A stretch of DNA of 64,000 nucleotides from positions 62,001 through 126,000 of the forward strand of contig NZ_FNYD01000003.1 of the NCBI RefSeq assembly GCF_900109035.1, in the 5' to 3' direction. Origin of the DNA: Cribrihabitans marinus (lineage in GTDB: Bacteria; Pseudomonadota; Alphaproteobacteria; Rhodobacterales; Rhodobacteraceae). Of this stretch, positions 54,940 through 63,647 are shown piece after piece. The position numbers and the translations under genes are program-made. Under the pieces are notes generated by a model. It had not been told where the DNA came from, searched no databases, and was given only the letters and a program-made list of their open reading frames with translations. Within the stretch, counting starts at the first letter, position 1. Every line of letters begins with the position of its first letter.

Positions 54940-55683
54940 ATGAGGATCTACCCCACGATGGAGCTCCGGAAGGGGCGTTGTGTGACTTTGGACAAGGGGC
55001 GGCTTGAGGCGGCCATGCTGTGGCATGTCGATCCGGTCGAGACCGCCCGCGCCTGGGCGGCGGCCGGGGCGGAATGGATGCACCTGACGGATTTCGACGC
55101 GATCGAGGGCAGCGATGCCAATGCGGACCTGGTCGAGGAGATCATCCGGTCGGTCGGCATACCGGTCCAGTTGGGCGGCGGCATGCGCCGGCGGGAGACG
55201 GTCGAGCATTGGATCGACCGTGGCGCGGGCCGCGTCGTTGTCGGAACGCTGGCGGCGCGCGATCCGGCGCTGGTCAAGGAATTGGCCAAGTGGCATCCCG
55301 ATCAGATCGTCCTGGCGGTCGATGTCTGGAAGGGCAGCGTGATGACCGAGGGCTGGCGCACCGAAAGCGCCTTTGCGCCCGAAGCGTTCATCGACGCGTT
55401 CGAAGCGGCGCCCTTTGCCGCGATCATCGTCACCGACATCGACAGCGACATGGCCGAGGTCGAAGCGCAGCTGGGGCTGATTTCGGGTCTGGCGGCGCAT
55501 TCCCGCACCCCGGTCATCGCCAGCGGCGTGGTTCGCAACGTCGACGACATTTCGCGACTGGCCTATATCCCGAATATCTCGGGCGCGCTTGTGGGCAGGG
55601 CGCTGTTCAACAAGTCGATCACGCTGGAACAGGCGCTGGAGGTGGCGGGATCGGCCCGCGAGCCGGTAGCGGAATTCCGCTGA
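54940..55683 (+). CDS. HisA/HisF-related TIM-barrel protein, divergent HisA-like paralogue
   Basis: A 247-residue TIM barrel of the HisA family (MRIYPTMELRKGRCVTLDKG; VQLGGGMRRRETVEHWIDRG; PVIASGVVRNVDDISRL; GALVGRALFNKSITLEQAL). In ProFAR isomerase the N-terminal catalytic Asp is at position 8; here Glu8 replaces it. The second catalytic Asp128 is present, but the TDIDRDG loop reads VTDIDSDMAEVEAQ and lacks the RDG. There is no histidine gene nearby. It may be a weakly active or repurposed HisA. Start ATG 54940 follows GGAGGAAGCGGCCG. Confidence 0.85.
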   Translation: MRIYPTMELRKGRCVTLDKGRLEAAMLWHVDPVETARAWAAAGAEWMHLTDFDAIEGSDANADLVEEIIRSVGIPVQLGGGMRRRETVEHWIDRGAGRVVVGTLAARDPALVKELAKWHPDQIVLAVDVWKGSVMTEGWRTESAFAPEAFIDAFEAAPFAAIIVTDIDSDMAEVEAQLGLISGLAAHSRTPVIASGVVRNVDDISRLAYIPNISGALVGRALFNKSITLEQALEVAGSAREPVAEFR

Positions 55684-55832
55684 GCGCGCCAGAACCAGCC
55701 ATACGCGAAGGCACGGCGGCGGCATCCCGGCCCGGGCCGGCGGGCGCCGCTGAACGGTGCGGCCCCTTGCCCCCGGCCCCCCGGGCGCGGTAAGAGCGTT
55801 TCTCGTAAAGGCAAGCAGGCAAGAGGCACTTC

Positions 55833-57098
55833 ATGCGCAGAGTCGTTGTTACCGGTCTGGGGCTCATCACCCCATTGGCCAGCGGGGTCGAGGAATCCTG
55901 GACGCGGCTTTTGGCCGGCCAGTCGGGGGCGGGCCCGATCACCCGTTTCGACGCGGTGGCGTCGGGCGTGACCACAACCTATGCCTGCGAGGTTCCGCGT
56001 GGGGACGGCAGCAACGGGACGTTCAATCCCGATGACTGGATGCCGCCCAAGGAACAGCGCAAGATCGAGGACTTCATCCTCTATTCCATCGCCGCGGCCG
56101 AAATGGCCTGCCGCGATGCCGATTGGACGCCCGAGGACGAGGCCGACCGGCTGCGGACCGGCGTTCTGATCGGGTCGGGCATCGGCGGGCTGGGCTCGAT
56201 CGCCGACACCGCAGTGATGATCAAGGAGAAGGGTCCACGCCGGGTGTCGCCCTTCTTCATTCCCGGTGCGCTGATCAACCTGGCCTCGGGGCAGGTGTCG
56301 ATCCGGTTCGGGTTCAAGGGGCCGAACCATTCGGTGGTGACGGCCTGTTCGACAGGCGCCCATGCCATCGGAGACGCCAGCCGGATCATCCGTGCCGGCG
56401 ACGCCGACGTAATGATCGCCGGTGGCGGCGAGGGCTGCATCTGCGAGATCGGCATCGCCGGCTTCAATGCCTGCAAGGCGCTGAGCACAAAGTACGCCGA
56501 CGACCCCAAGGCCGCGAGCCGCCCCTATGACCAGGACCGCGACGGGTTCGTGATGGGTGAGGGCGCCGGTGTCGTGGTGTTGGAGGATTACGAGCACGCC
56601 AAGGCGCGCGGTGCGAAGATCTATGCCGAGGTCAAGGGCTATGGCATGTCGGGCGACGCCTATCACATCACCGCACCCAGCGAGGATGGCGATGGCGCCG
56701 AGCGGTCGATGCGCGCGGCCCTGGCCAGTGCCGGGCTGGAACCCACGGATATCGACTATATCAATGCGCATGGCACCTCGACCATGGCCGACACGATCGA
56801 GCTGGGCGCTGTGGAGCGCATGCTGGGCGACCATGCCGGAAACGTGACCATGTCCTCGTCCAAATCCATGACCGGGCACCTTCTGGGTGCAGCCGGCGCG
56901 ATCGAGGCGATCTTTTCGATCCTGGCGATCCGCGACCAGGTCGCCCCGCCGACGATCAACCTGGACAATCCGGCAGTCGAGACGCCGGTGGATCTGGCGC
57001 CCAACGCCAAGCGGGAGCGCAAGATCGACTTTGCGCTGTCGAACTCGTTTGGGTTCGGCGGCACCAATGCAAGCGTGATTTTCGGGAAGGTCAGCTGA
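55833..57098 (+). CDS. fabF: beta-ketoacyl-ACP synthase II
   Basis: A 421-residue condensing enzyme. The catalytic triad is Cys172 (VVTACSTGAHAIG), His of NAHGTSTM and His of MTGHLLGAAGA. It elongates fatty acids in type II synthesis. Its stop overlaps the mltG start by one base. Confidence 0.97.
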   Translation: MRRVVVTGLGLITPLASGVEESWTRLLAGQSGAGPITRFDAVASGVTTTYACEVPRGDGSNGTFNPDDWMPPKEQRKIEDFILYSIAAAEMACRDADWTPEDEADRLRTGVLIGSGIGGLGSIADTAVMIKEKGPRRVSPFFIPGALINLASGQVSIRFGFKGPNHSVVTACSTGAHAIGDASRIIRAGDADVMIAGGGEGCICEIGIAGFNACKALSTKYADDPKAASRPYDQDRDGFVMGEGAGVVVLEDYEHAKARGAKIYAEVKGYGMSGDAYHITAPSEDGDGAERSMRAALASAGLEPTDIDYINAHGTSTMADTIELGAVERMLGDHAGNVTMSSSKSMTGHLLGAAGAIEAIFSILAIRDQVAPPTINLDNPAVETPVDLAPNAKRERKIDFALSNSFGFGGTNASVIFGKVS

Positions 57099-58258
57099 TG
57101 TGGCGGGCGCTGGCCTCGAACATGCTGACCGTCCTGGCGGTCGGCCTCTTTCTGCTGGCGGGGCTGCTGGTGTGGGGGCAGAATCAGTTCACCGCCAGCG
57201 GGCCGCTTGACGAGCCGATCTGCCTGCGGGTCGAGCGTGGCTCGACCATGACGCGGGTGAGCCGTGAATTGCAGGAGGATGGGGCGGTCAGCAGCGCCAC
57301 GATCTTTCGACTGGGTGCGCAGTATTCGGACAAGACCGGGCAGTTGAAGGCGGGCAGTTTCCTGATCCGCGAAGGCTCGTCCATGGACGAGATCATCGAA
57401 CAGATCACCCGCGCCGGTGCCAGCACATGCGGCACCGAGATCGTCTATCGCATCGGCGTCACCCGTCAGACCGCCGAGGTGCGCGAGCTGGACCCCGCCA
57501 CGCAGGCCTATGTCGAGCTGGTCGAGTTCGATCCCAACGCCGAGGACATCCCGCCGGTCTATGCAGAAAAGCGCGAGAAGTCCGACACGCGGTATCGCAT
57601 TTCCCTGGCCGAGGGGGTCACCAGCTGGCAGGTGGTCGAGGCGCTGAAGGCGTGGGACGCCCTGTCGGGAGAAGTGGCGGAGGTGCCCGCCGAGGGCATG
57701 CTGGCGCCCGACAGCTACGAGGTCGTGGATGGGGCCGAACGCGCCGCGCTTCTGGACCAGATGCAGAGCCGCCAGCGGGCGCGGATCGACGCGGCGTGGG
57801 AAACCCGGCAGTCTGATCTGCCGATCTCGACTCCCGAGGAGATGCTGATCCTGGCGTCGATCATCGAGAAGGAAACCGGCGTGCCGGAAGAGCGTGGCCA
57901 GGTGGCCAGCGTCTTTGTGAACCGCCTGCGCCAGGGCATGCGCCTGCAGACCGACCCGACGGTGATCTATGGGGTCACCAAGGGCCAGGGCGTGTTGGGG
58001 CGCGGGTTGAGGCAAAGTGAGCTGCGCCGTGCAACGCCCTGGAATACATATGTGATCGAAGGGTTGCCGCCAACGCCGATCGCCAATCCGGGGGTTGCGA
58101 GCCTGGAGGCTGCGGTGAACCCGGACGAGACGGAATACGTGTTCTTCGTGGCCGATGGCAGTGGCGGGCACGCCTTTGCCGAAACCCTGGAGGAACACAA
58201 TCGCAACGTCGCCAAGTGGCGCCAGATCGAGGCCGAGCAGCAGAGTTCGGGCAACTGA
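57098..58258 (+). CDS. mltG: endolytic transglycosylase MltG
   Basis: A 386-residue inner-membrane protein with one N-terminal helix (MLTVLAVGLFLLAGLLVWG) and the YceG domain; the catalytic Glu is in LILASIIEKETGVPEERG, followed by VFVNRLRQGMRLQTDPTVIY and TYVIEGLPPTPIANPG. It cleaves nascent peptidoglycan glycan strands and may mark their ends. It is coupled to fabF and is the last cellular gene before the GTA cluster. Confidence 0.96.
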   Translation: MWRALASNMLTVLAVGLFLLAGLLVWGQNQFTASGPLDEPICLRVERGSTMTRVSRELQEDGAVSSATIFRLGAQYSDKTGQLKAGSFLIREGSSMDEIIEQITRAGASTCGTEIVYRIGVTRQTAEVRELDPATQAYVELVEFDPNAEDIPPVYAEKREKSDTRYRISLAEGVTSWQVVEALKAWDALSGEVAEVPAEGMLAPDSYEVVDGAERAALLDQMQSRQRARIDAAWETRQSDLPISTPEEMLILASIIEKETGVPEERGQVASVFVNRLRQGMRLQTDPTVIYGVTKGQGVLGRGLRQSELRRATPWNTYVIEGLPPTPIANPGVASLEAAVNPDETEYVFFVADGSGGHAFAETLEEHNRNVAKWRQIEAEQQSSGN

Positions 58259-58347
58259 GGCGGTCTGGCGGAGGCCTATCGCCGGGTATTCGTAAGAATT
58301 CGGTAATCATTCCGGACGGTTAAGTGTTGCGCCTGTTGCGGAAGAGC

Positions 58348-58376
58348 TTGACTCTGCGCGCCTTGTCGCGTATAGG
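58348..58376 (+). promoter_or_regulatory. strong sigma70-like promoter upstream of GTA genes
   Basis: TTGACT (58348-58353) and TATAGG (58371-58376) with an optimal 17-base spacer. Transcription would begin near 58383, about 100 bases before gp1. Confidence 0.75.
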
Positions 58377-58402
58377 TTGTGTCATGCTAGAGGACGTGGG
58401 CA

Positions 58403-58437
58403 AACGGCCCCGGGGGTGACCCCGGTGGCCGTTTTTT
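58403..58437 (+). terminator. intrinsic terminator between the GTA promoter and gp1
   Basis: AACGGCC (58403-58409) pairs with GGCCGTT (58427-58433) and the inner CCGGGG/CCCCGG extends the stem, followed by six T residues (58432-58437). It lies only about 20 bases past the predicted start site of the promoter at 58348-58376 and 48 bases before gp1. Confidence 0.9.
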
Positions 58438-58484
58438 CATGTCTCTCGTGCGGAGATCACTCTCGCATGAGGTCACGAGCACAC

Positions 58485-58829
58485 ATGACTTTGATTACCC
58501 CGGAGGAGCGAATCCTCGAGACGGCCGAGTTGCTGCGGTCGATTCACGAGTCCATTCGAGGTCTGAGGCAAGCGGCAGAAGACCTGCGCCGTCAGATTGT
58601 GGCCGGGGAGGATGCTGAACTTGCTGGCGCAACAAAGCAGTTCGGACAGGTGCAGAGCCTGATCCGCAACTGCCAGACCGTGGAGGCGCAACTTGCCGAA
58701 CAATACAACCGACAGGCCGGAATCGCACAGGGAGGATACGCGCTCGACCTTGACGCCGCCCGGGTTGAGGTCGGGTGCCGGCTGGCTCGCCTGCGCGCCT
58801 GCTGCGGTGCGCGACCGGTTTCTGAGTGA
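58485..58829 (+). CDS. gene transfer agent gp1, probable small terminase
   Basis: A 114-residue mostly helical protein (ERILETAELLRSIHESIRG; LRQAAEDLRRQIVAGEDAEL; QVQSLIRNCQTVEAQLAEQY). It sits at the position of RcGTA gene 1, whose product is the small terminase. An ATG six codons upstream (58467) has GGAGA before it and is an alternative start. The gene overlaps the terL frame by up to about 137 bases. Confidence 0.85.
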   Translation: MTLITPEERILETAELLRSIHESIRGLRQAAEDLRRQIVAGEDAELAGATKQFGQVQSLIRNCQTVEAQLAEQYNRQAGIAQGGYALDLDAARVEVGCRLARLRACCGARPVSE

Positions 58830-60108
58830 CATCGGGGAGGGAGGGCTGTGTGCCCTCCCTTTCCTGTTCGAGTTTTGGGCGCTGCCGCATCAGCTGCCGC
58901 CCGAGGGGAATTGGCGGAGCTGGGTGATCCTGGGCGGCCGTGGCGCGGGCAAGACGCGCGCCGGGGCGGAATGGGTGCGCGATCAGGTCGAAGGCGCGCG
59001 CCCGCTGGACCGCGGCCGGTCGCGGCGCGTGGCGCTTGTGGGCGAGACCCATGACCAGGTGCGCGACGTGATGGTGTTCGGGGACAGCGGAATCCTGCAG
59101 TGCTCGCCCCCCGACCGCCGCCCGCGCTGGAAGGCCACCGAGCGCAAGCTGATCTGGCCCAATGGCGCCGAGGCGCAGGCCTTTTCGGCACAGGACCCGG
59201 AAGGGTTGCGCGGGCCGCAATTCGACGCGGCCTGGGTGGACGAGCTGGCCAAGTGGAAGAAGGGCGGTGAGACCTGGGACATGCTGCAATTTGCGTTGCG
59301 GCTGGGCGAGGATCCGCGGGTCTGCGTAACGACGACACCGCGCAACGTGAAAGTGTTGAAGGATCTGTTGGCCGTGCCTTCGACGGTGCAGACCCATGCG
59401 CCGACCGAGGCGAACCGGGCCAACCTGGCGGCGTCGTTCCTGGAGGAGGTGCGGGCGCGCTATGCCGGGACTCGGCTGGGGCGGCAGGAACTGGACGGCG
59501 TGCTGCTGGCTGATGCCGAGGGGGCGCTGTGGACCACGGCGATGCTGGAGGGCGCGCGGGTGGCGCGGGCGCCGGCGTTGGACCGGGTGGTGGTGGCGCT
59601 GGATCCGTCGGTAAGCGGTGATGCCCGGGCCGATGCCTGCGGGATCGTGGTCGTGGGGGCGCAGCTTCAGGGGCCGCCGCAGGACTGGCGGGCCTATGTG
59701 CTGGCCGATTGCACGGTGCAGGGCGTGGGGCCTGCGGGCTGGGCGCGCGCGGCCGTTGCGGCACGTGATCGGTTCGGGGCGGAACGGCTGGTGGCCGAGG
59801 TCAACCAGGGCGGCAAGCTGGTGGAAGAGGTGCTGCGGCAGGTCGATCCGCTGGTGCCTTACAAGGCGGTGCACGCGGCGCGGGGCAAGGTGGCGCGGGC
59901 CGAGCCGGTGGCGGCGCTCTATGAGCAGGGGCGGGTGCGGCACCTGGGCGGTCTGGCCGAGCTGGAAGAGCAGATGTGCCTGATGACCGCGCGCGGATAC
60001 GAGGGGCCCGGCTCGCCCGACCGGGTCGATGCGCTGGTCTGGGCCCTGCACGAGCTGATGATCGCGCCGGCGGCGCGGATCCGGCAGCCGCGGGTGCGCG
60101 TGCTCTAA
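58750..60108 (+). CDS. terL: gene transfer agent terminase large subunit
   Basis: The packaging ATPase-nuclease of the GTA (RcGTA gp2). Walker A is GGRGAGKTRAGAEW, Walker B QFDAAWVDELAKW, and the nuclease part has VVVALDPSVSG, LVAEVNQGGKLVEEV and SPDRVDALVWAL. The frame is open to 58693. Family alignment needs the segment SGAGWLACAPAAVRDRF, so translation must begin upstream of it; I mark TTG 58750 but 58693, 58765 and GTG 58807 are open. It overlaps gp1. A terminator follows its stop. Confidence 0.95.
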   Translation: MTPPGLRSGAGWLACAPAAVRDRFLSDIGEGGLCALPFLFEFWALPHQLPPEGNWRSWVILGGRGAGKTRAGAEWVRDQVEGARPLDRGRSRRVALVGETHDQVRDVMVFGDSGILQCSPPDRRPRWKATERKLIWPNGAEAQAFSAQDPEGLRGPQFDAAWVDELAKWKKGGETWDMLQFALRLGEDPRVCVTTTPRNVKVLKDLLAVPSTVQTHAPTEANRANLAASFLEEVRARYAGTRLGRQELDGVLLADAEGALWTTAMLEGARVARAPALDRVVVALDPSVSGDARADACGIVVVGAQLQGPPQDWRAYVLADCTVQGVGPAGWARAAVAARDRFGAERLVAEVNQGGKLVEEVLRQVDPLVPYKAVHAARGKVARAEPVAALYEQGRVRHLGGLAELEEQMCLMTARGYEGPGSPDRVDALVWALHELMIAPAARIRQPRVRVL

Positions 60109-60137
60109 TCTGGATCGAACAAGAGCCTGGCACGGAG

Positions 60138-60164
60138 CGGGCGTCCCTCGGGGCGCCCGTTTTT
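60138..60164 (+). terminator. intrinsic terminator between terL and portal
   Basis: CGGGCGTCCC (60138-60147) pairs with GGGGCGCCCG (60150-60159) around a two-base turn, with one G-T pair, followed by TTTTT. It is 30 bases after the terL stop inside the 176-base gap before portal, so it interrupts the GTA head operon. Confidence 0.85.
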
Positions 60165-60284
60165 CGTTTTTCCGGGGCGTTGCGGCAGCGCCGTGCGGTG
60201 GCTTTCACCGGTGTCAACGTCTTTGCGGGATAACGATCCCAACACGCCGGATGGTGCGGTGGTGAGCAGATAGGAGCGTGACAG

Positions 60285-61457
60285 ATGGTATTTGATTTCC
60301 TGCGGCGGGGCAGCAGCGACGCGGTGCCGGAGGCCAAGGCGAGCGCCTCTGGGCCGGTCGTGGCCCTGCAGGATTCCGGCCGGGTGGCCTGGTCTCCGCG
60401 CGACACCGGATCGCTGACACGCACGGGGTTTGCGGGCAACCCGGTCGGGTTCCGGTCGGTCAAGCTGATCTCGGAGGCGGCGGCGGCGCTGCCGCTGGTG
60501 TTGCAGGATGCCGCGCAGCGCTATGACACCCATCCGGTCCTGTCGTTGATCCGGCGGCCCAACGCCGCACAGGGCAAGGCCGAACTGCTGGAGGCGCTGT
60601 TCGGGCAGCTGCTGCTGTCGGGCAACGCCTATGTCGAGGCGGTGCCGGGCGAGACGGGGGTGCCGGTCGAGCTGCATGTACTGCGGTCGGACCGGATGCG
60701 GGTGGTGCCGGGCGACGATGGCTGGCCGGTCGGCTATGTCTATTCGGTCGGCGGCAAGTCGCACCGGTACGACCGTGATGCGATCTGCCATATCAAGTTT
60801 TTTCACCCCCAGGACGACCACTACGGCCTGTCGCCGATGCAGGCCGCTGCGATGGCACTGGACGTGCACAACAGCGCGTCGCGCTGGTCCAAGGCCTTGC
60901 TGGACAATGCCGCCCGGCCCTCGGGCGCGCTGGTCTGGACCGGTGGCGACGGGCAGGGCGCGATGGCCGAGGATCAGTTCCGCCGCCTGAGTGACGAGAT
61001 CGAGGCCAACTATCGCGGTGCGCGCAATGCCGGGCGGCCGATGGTTCTGGAAGGCGGCCTGGACTGGAAGCCGATGGGCTTTTCGCCCTCGGACATGGAG
61101 TTTCAGAAGACCAAAGAAGCCGCCGCCCGCGAGATCGCGCTGGCCTTCGGTGTCCCACCGATACTGCTGGGGATCCCGGGTGACGCGACCTATTCGAACT
61201 ACCAGGAGGCCAACCGGGCATTCTATCGCCTGACCGTCCTGCCCCTGGTGACGCGGGTGGCGGCGGCGCTGTCGGAGTGGTTGTCGGGGATCGCCGGCGC
61301 GGCGCTGGAGCTCAAGCCCGACCTGGACCAGGTGCCGGCGCTGGCGGCCGAGCGCGATGCGCAATGGGCGCGGGTTGCGGCGGCCGACTTCCTGAGCACT
61401 GCCGAGAAGCGCGCGCTGCTGGGCCTGCCGGCGCTGCCGGAGCCGGAGGATGGCTGA
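60285..61457 (+). CDS. gene transfer agent portal protein (HK97 family)
   Basis: A 390-residue portal protein, RcGTA gp3: VKLISEAAAALPLVLQDA, LLSGNAYVEAVPGETG, FFHPQDDHYGLSPMQAAAM and FGVPPILLGIPGDATYSNYQ. It forms the dodecameric ring for DNA entry at the capsid vertex. Start ATG follows AGATAGGAGCGTGACAG. Its stop overlaps gp3.5 by eight bases. Confidence 0.96.
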   Translation: MVFDFLRRGSSDAVPEAKASASGPVVALQDSGRVAWSPRDTGSLTRTGFAGNPVGFRSVKLISEAAAALPLVLQDAAQRYDTHPVLSLIRRPNAAQGKAELLEALFGQLLLSGNAYVEAVPGETGVPVELHVLRSDRMRVVPGDDGWPVGYVYSVGGKSHRYDRDAICHIKFFHPQDDHYGLSPMQAAAMALDVHNSASRWSKALLDNAARPSGALVWTGGDGQGAMAEDQFRRLSDEIEANYRGARNAGRPMVLEGGLDWKPMGFSPSDMEFQKTKEAAAREIALAFGVPPILLGIPGDATYSNYQEANRAFYRLTVLPLVTRVAAALSEWLSGIAGAALELKPDLDQVPALAAERDAQWARVAAADFLSTAEKRALLGLPALPEPEDG

Positions 61458-61674
61458 TGGGCCCGGATACGCGCCGTTCGATTGTGCGCCGGGTCTGAAG
61501 CTGGCCGCGCATGAACGGGTGGTCGCGATCCAGCACGAGCACCTGTGCCGCAGGCTGGATCAGCTGGAGGCGGTGCTGGCGCGGCTGGAGAAGCGGCTGT
61601 GGCTGGCGGTCTATGGGGTCGTAGCAGTGGTCCTGGCCCAGGCGTTTCAGTCCCTTCTGGTCGTGACACCATGA
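61450..61674 (+). CDS. gene transfer agent gp3.5-like small protein
   Basis: A 74-residue protein overlapping the portal stop (ATGGCTGA). It has a helical middle (HEHLCRRLDQLEAVLARLEKR) and one C-terminal membrane helix (LWLAVYGVVAVVLAQAF). It occupies the place of the small ORF between portal and protease in RcGTA. Function unknown. Confidence 0.85.
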   Translation: MADGPGYAPFDCAPGLKLAAHERVVAIQHEHLCRRLDQLEAVLARLEKRLWLAVYGVVAVVLAQAFQSLLVVTP

Positions 61675-61708
61675 TATTTCAATGAGTTGTATGGAGGTGT
61701 TCAGGCGA

Positions 61709-62260
61709 ATGGACACGGGACTGGAACACAAGTTCGCGCGGTTCGGAGACGGGCTGACCGTCACCGACGGAGCGGTGATCGAAGGGTATGCCAGCCTGTT
61801 CGGGCAGGCCGACCAGGGCGGTGACATCGTCGGGAAGGGCGCTTACCGCAGCTCGTTGCGGGCGCTGGGGCGGCTGGGGCAGCGGGTCAAGATGCTCTGG
61901 CAGCACGACCCGGCGCAACCCATCGGCGTGTGGGACGAGGTGCGCGAGGACGGCACGGGCCTGTGGGTCAAGGGCCGGCTGCTGGAGGCCACGCAGAAGG
62001 GGCGCGAGGCGGCCGCACTGATCGCCGCCGGCGCCATCGACGGGCTGTCCATCGGATACCGGACACGCAAGGCCGGCAAGGATGACAAGGGCCGCAGGCT
62101 CTTGACCGAACTGGAGCTTTGGGAGGTGTCGCTGGTGACGTTCCCGATGCTGCCCAGTGCGCGGGTGGCGGCAAAGGGCTGTGAGCCCGAGACCGACGAC
62201 ACCTGGCGCAGCATTGCCGAGGTGCTGAACGGGGCCCGGCAGGAATTGGCGCGGCGATAG
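61709..62260 (+). CDS. gene transfer agent prohead protease (HK97 family)
   Basis: A 183-residue serine protease, RcGTA gp4. The catalytic histidine is in VKMLWQHDPAQPIGVW and the serine in AIDGLSIGYRTRKAG. It matures the capsid protein. Start ATG 61709 (MDTGLEHKFARFG) has GGAGG 11 bases upstream; ATG 61691 and 61682 are also open. Confidence 0.95.
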   Translation: MDTGLEHKFARFGDGLTVTDGAVIEGYASLFGQADQGGDIVGKGAYRSSLRALGRLGQRVKMLWQHDPAQPIGVWDEVREDGTGLWVKGRLLEATQKGREAAALIAAGAIDGLSIGYRTRKAGKDDKGRRLLTELELWEVSLVTFPMLPSARVAAKGCEPETDDTWRSIAEVLNGARQELARR

Positions 62261-62296
62261 CCCGCCGGAACACCGTCCAGGGAAAGGGATGTGCAG

Positions 62297-63475
62297 ATGA
62301 GCAAGACCGAGCAGGCGGCCTTGGCCGGCGAGGATATGTCCCCGGTTCAGGAGGCGAAGCAGGCGATCAGCCGGTTCGTCAATGAATTCAAGGGGTTTCA
62401 AGGTGAAATCCAAAGCAGACTTCAACAAACGGAAGAGCGAGTGACCATGCTGGATCGAAAAACTCAAACCGCGGCGCGGCCGCACCTGGCCGCCGCGACC
62501 GATACCGGCGCGCCGCATCAGAAGGCGTTCAACGCCTATCTGCGCTCGGGCGACGATGACGGTCTGCGCGGCCTGGAACTGGAGGGCAAGTCGCTGTCCT
62601 CGGCGGTGAACAGCGATGGCGGCTATCTGGTCGATCCGCAGACCGCCGACACGGTCAAGTCGGTGCTGAAATCCACCGCGTCGATCCGGTCGATTGCCAG
62701 CGTCGCCAATGTCGAGGCCAACTCCTTCGACGTTCTGATCGACCATACGGATGTGGGCGCCGGCTGGGCCGATGAAACCAGCCCCGCCGCCGAGACCGGG
62801 ACGCCGTCGATCGACCGCATCTCGATCCCGCTGCACGAGTTGAGCGCGCTGCCCAAGGCGAGCCAGCGCCTGCTGGATGACAGCGCCTTCGATATCGAGG
62901 GCTGGCTGGCCGGGCGCATCGCGGACAAGTTCGCGCGGGCTGAGGCCGACGCCTTCATCAATGGCGATGGCGTCAACAAGCCGCGCGGGTTCCTGACCCA
63001 TGCCACGGTGGACAACGATGTCTGGAACTGGGGCAATCTGGGCTATGTCCCGACCGGAATCTCCGGCGGTGTCGATGCCGATGCCATCGTCGACATGGTT
63101 TATGCGCTGGGCGCGCAGTACCGCGCCAACGGCACATTCGTGATGAACTCGAAGACCGCGGGACACGTGCGCAAGCTGAAGGATGCCGATGGCCGCTTCC
63201 TGTGGTCCGATGGTCTGGCCGCCGGCGAGCCGGCGCGGCTGATGGGCTATCCGGTGGTGATCGCCGAGGACATGCCGGATGCCAGCGACGGCAGTTTCTC
63301 GATCGCGTTCGGGGATTTCCGCGCGGGATACACCATTGCGGAGCGGCCCGACCTGCGCGTTCTGCGCGACCCGTTCAGCGCCAAGCCGCATGTCCTGTTC
63401 TATGCCACCAAGCGCGTCGGCGGCGACGTGAGCGACTTCGCCGCGATCAAGCTGTTGAAATTCGGCACCGCCTAG
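62297..63475 (+). CDS. gene transfer agent major capsid protein (HK97 family)
   Basis: A 392-residue HK97-type coat protein, RcGTA gp5. The first 70 residues are a helical scaffold part removed by the protease (AKQAISRFVNEFKGFQGEIQ). The coat domain follows: SSAVNSDGGYLVDPQTADTV, GWADETSPAAETGTPSIDRI, FINGDGVNKPRGFLTHA, GTFVMNSKTAGHVRKLKD, RLMGYPVVIAEDMPDASDGS. Start ATG 62297 follows AAGGGATGTGCAG. Confidence 0.97.
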   Translation: MSKTEQAALAGEDMSPVQEAKQAISRFVNEFKGFQGEIQSRLQQTEERVTMLDRKTQTAARPHLAAATDTGAPHQKAFNAYLRSGDDDGLRGLELEGKSLSSAVNSDGGYLVDPQTADTVKSVLKSTASIRSIASVANVEANSFDVLIDHTDVGAGWADETSPAAETGTPSIDRISIPLHELSALPKASQRLLDDSAFDIEGWLAGRIADKFARAEADAFINGDGVNKPRGFLTHATVDNDVWNWGNLGYVPTGISGGVDADAIVDMVYALGAQYRANGTFVMNSKTAGHVRKLKDADGRFLWSDGLAAGEPARLMGYPVVIAEDMPDASDGSFSIAFGDFRAGYTIAERPDLRVLRDPFSAKPHVLFYATKRVGGDVSDFAAIKLLKFGTA

Positions 63476-63487
63476 GCGGGCCGGGCA

Positions 63488-63540
63488 GGGGCCGGGAAAC
63501 CGGCCCCGGGTGCGGGCGCGTGTCGGGGTTCGGCCCCGCG
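63488..63540 (+). other. GNRA-capped hairpin pair downstream of capsid gene
   Basis: GGGGCCGG (63488-63495), GAAA, CCGGCCCC (63500-63507) is a perfect 8-bp stem with a GNRA loop; a second CGGGG/CCCCG hairpin follows within 20 bases. No T-run follows, so these are not classical terminators. They may stabilise the capsid mRNA 3' end. Confidence 0.65.
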
Positions 63541-63647
63541 TTGTCTAGCTGCTCCCCTCCGTCCGAGCAACGTGGGGTCCGGCAGGCGTCCGCAGTCAAG
63601 CAGAACAACAGGCGGCCCGGAGGGGCGCGCGCTTGCGGAGTGATTGG

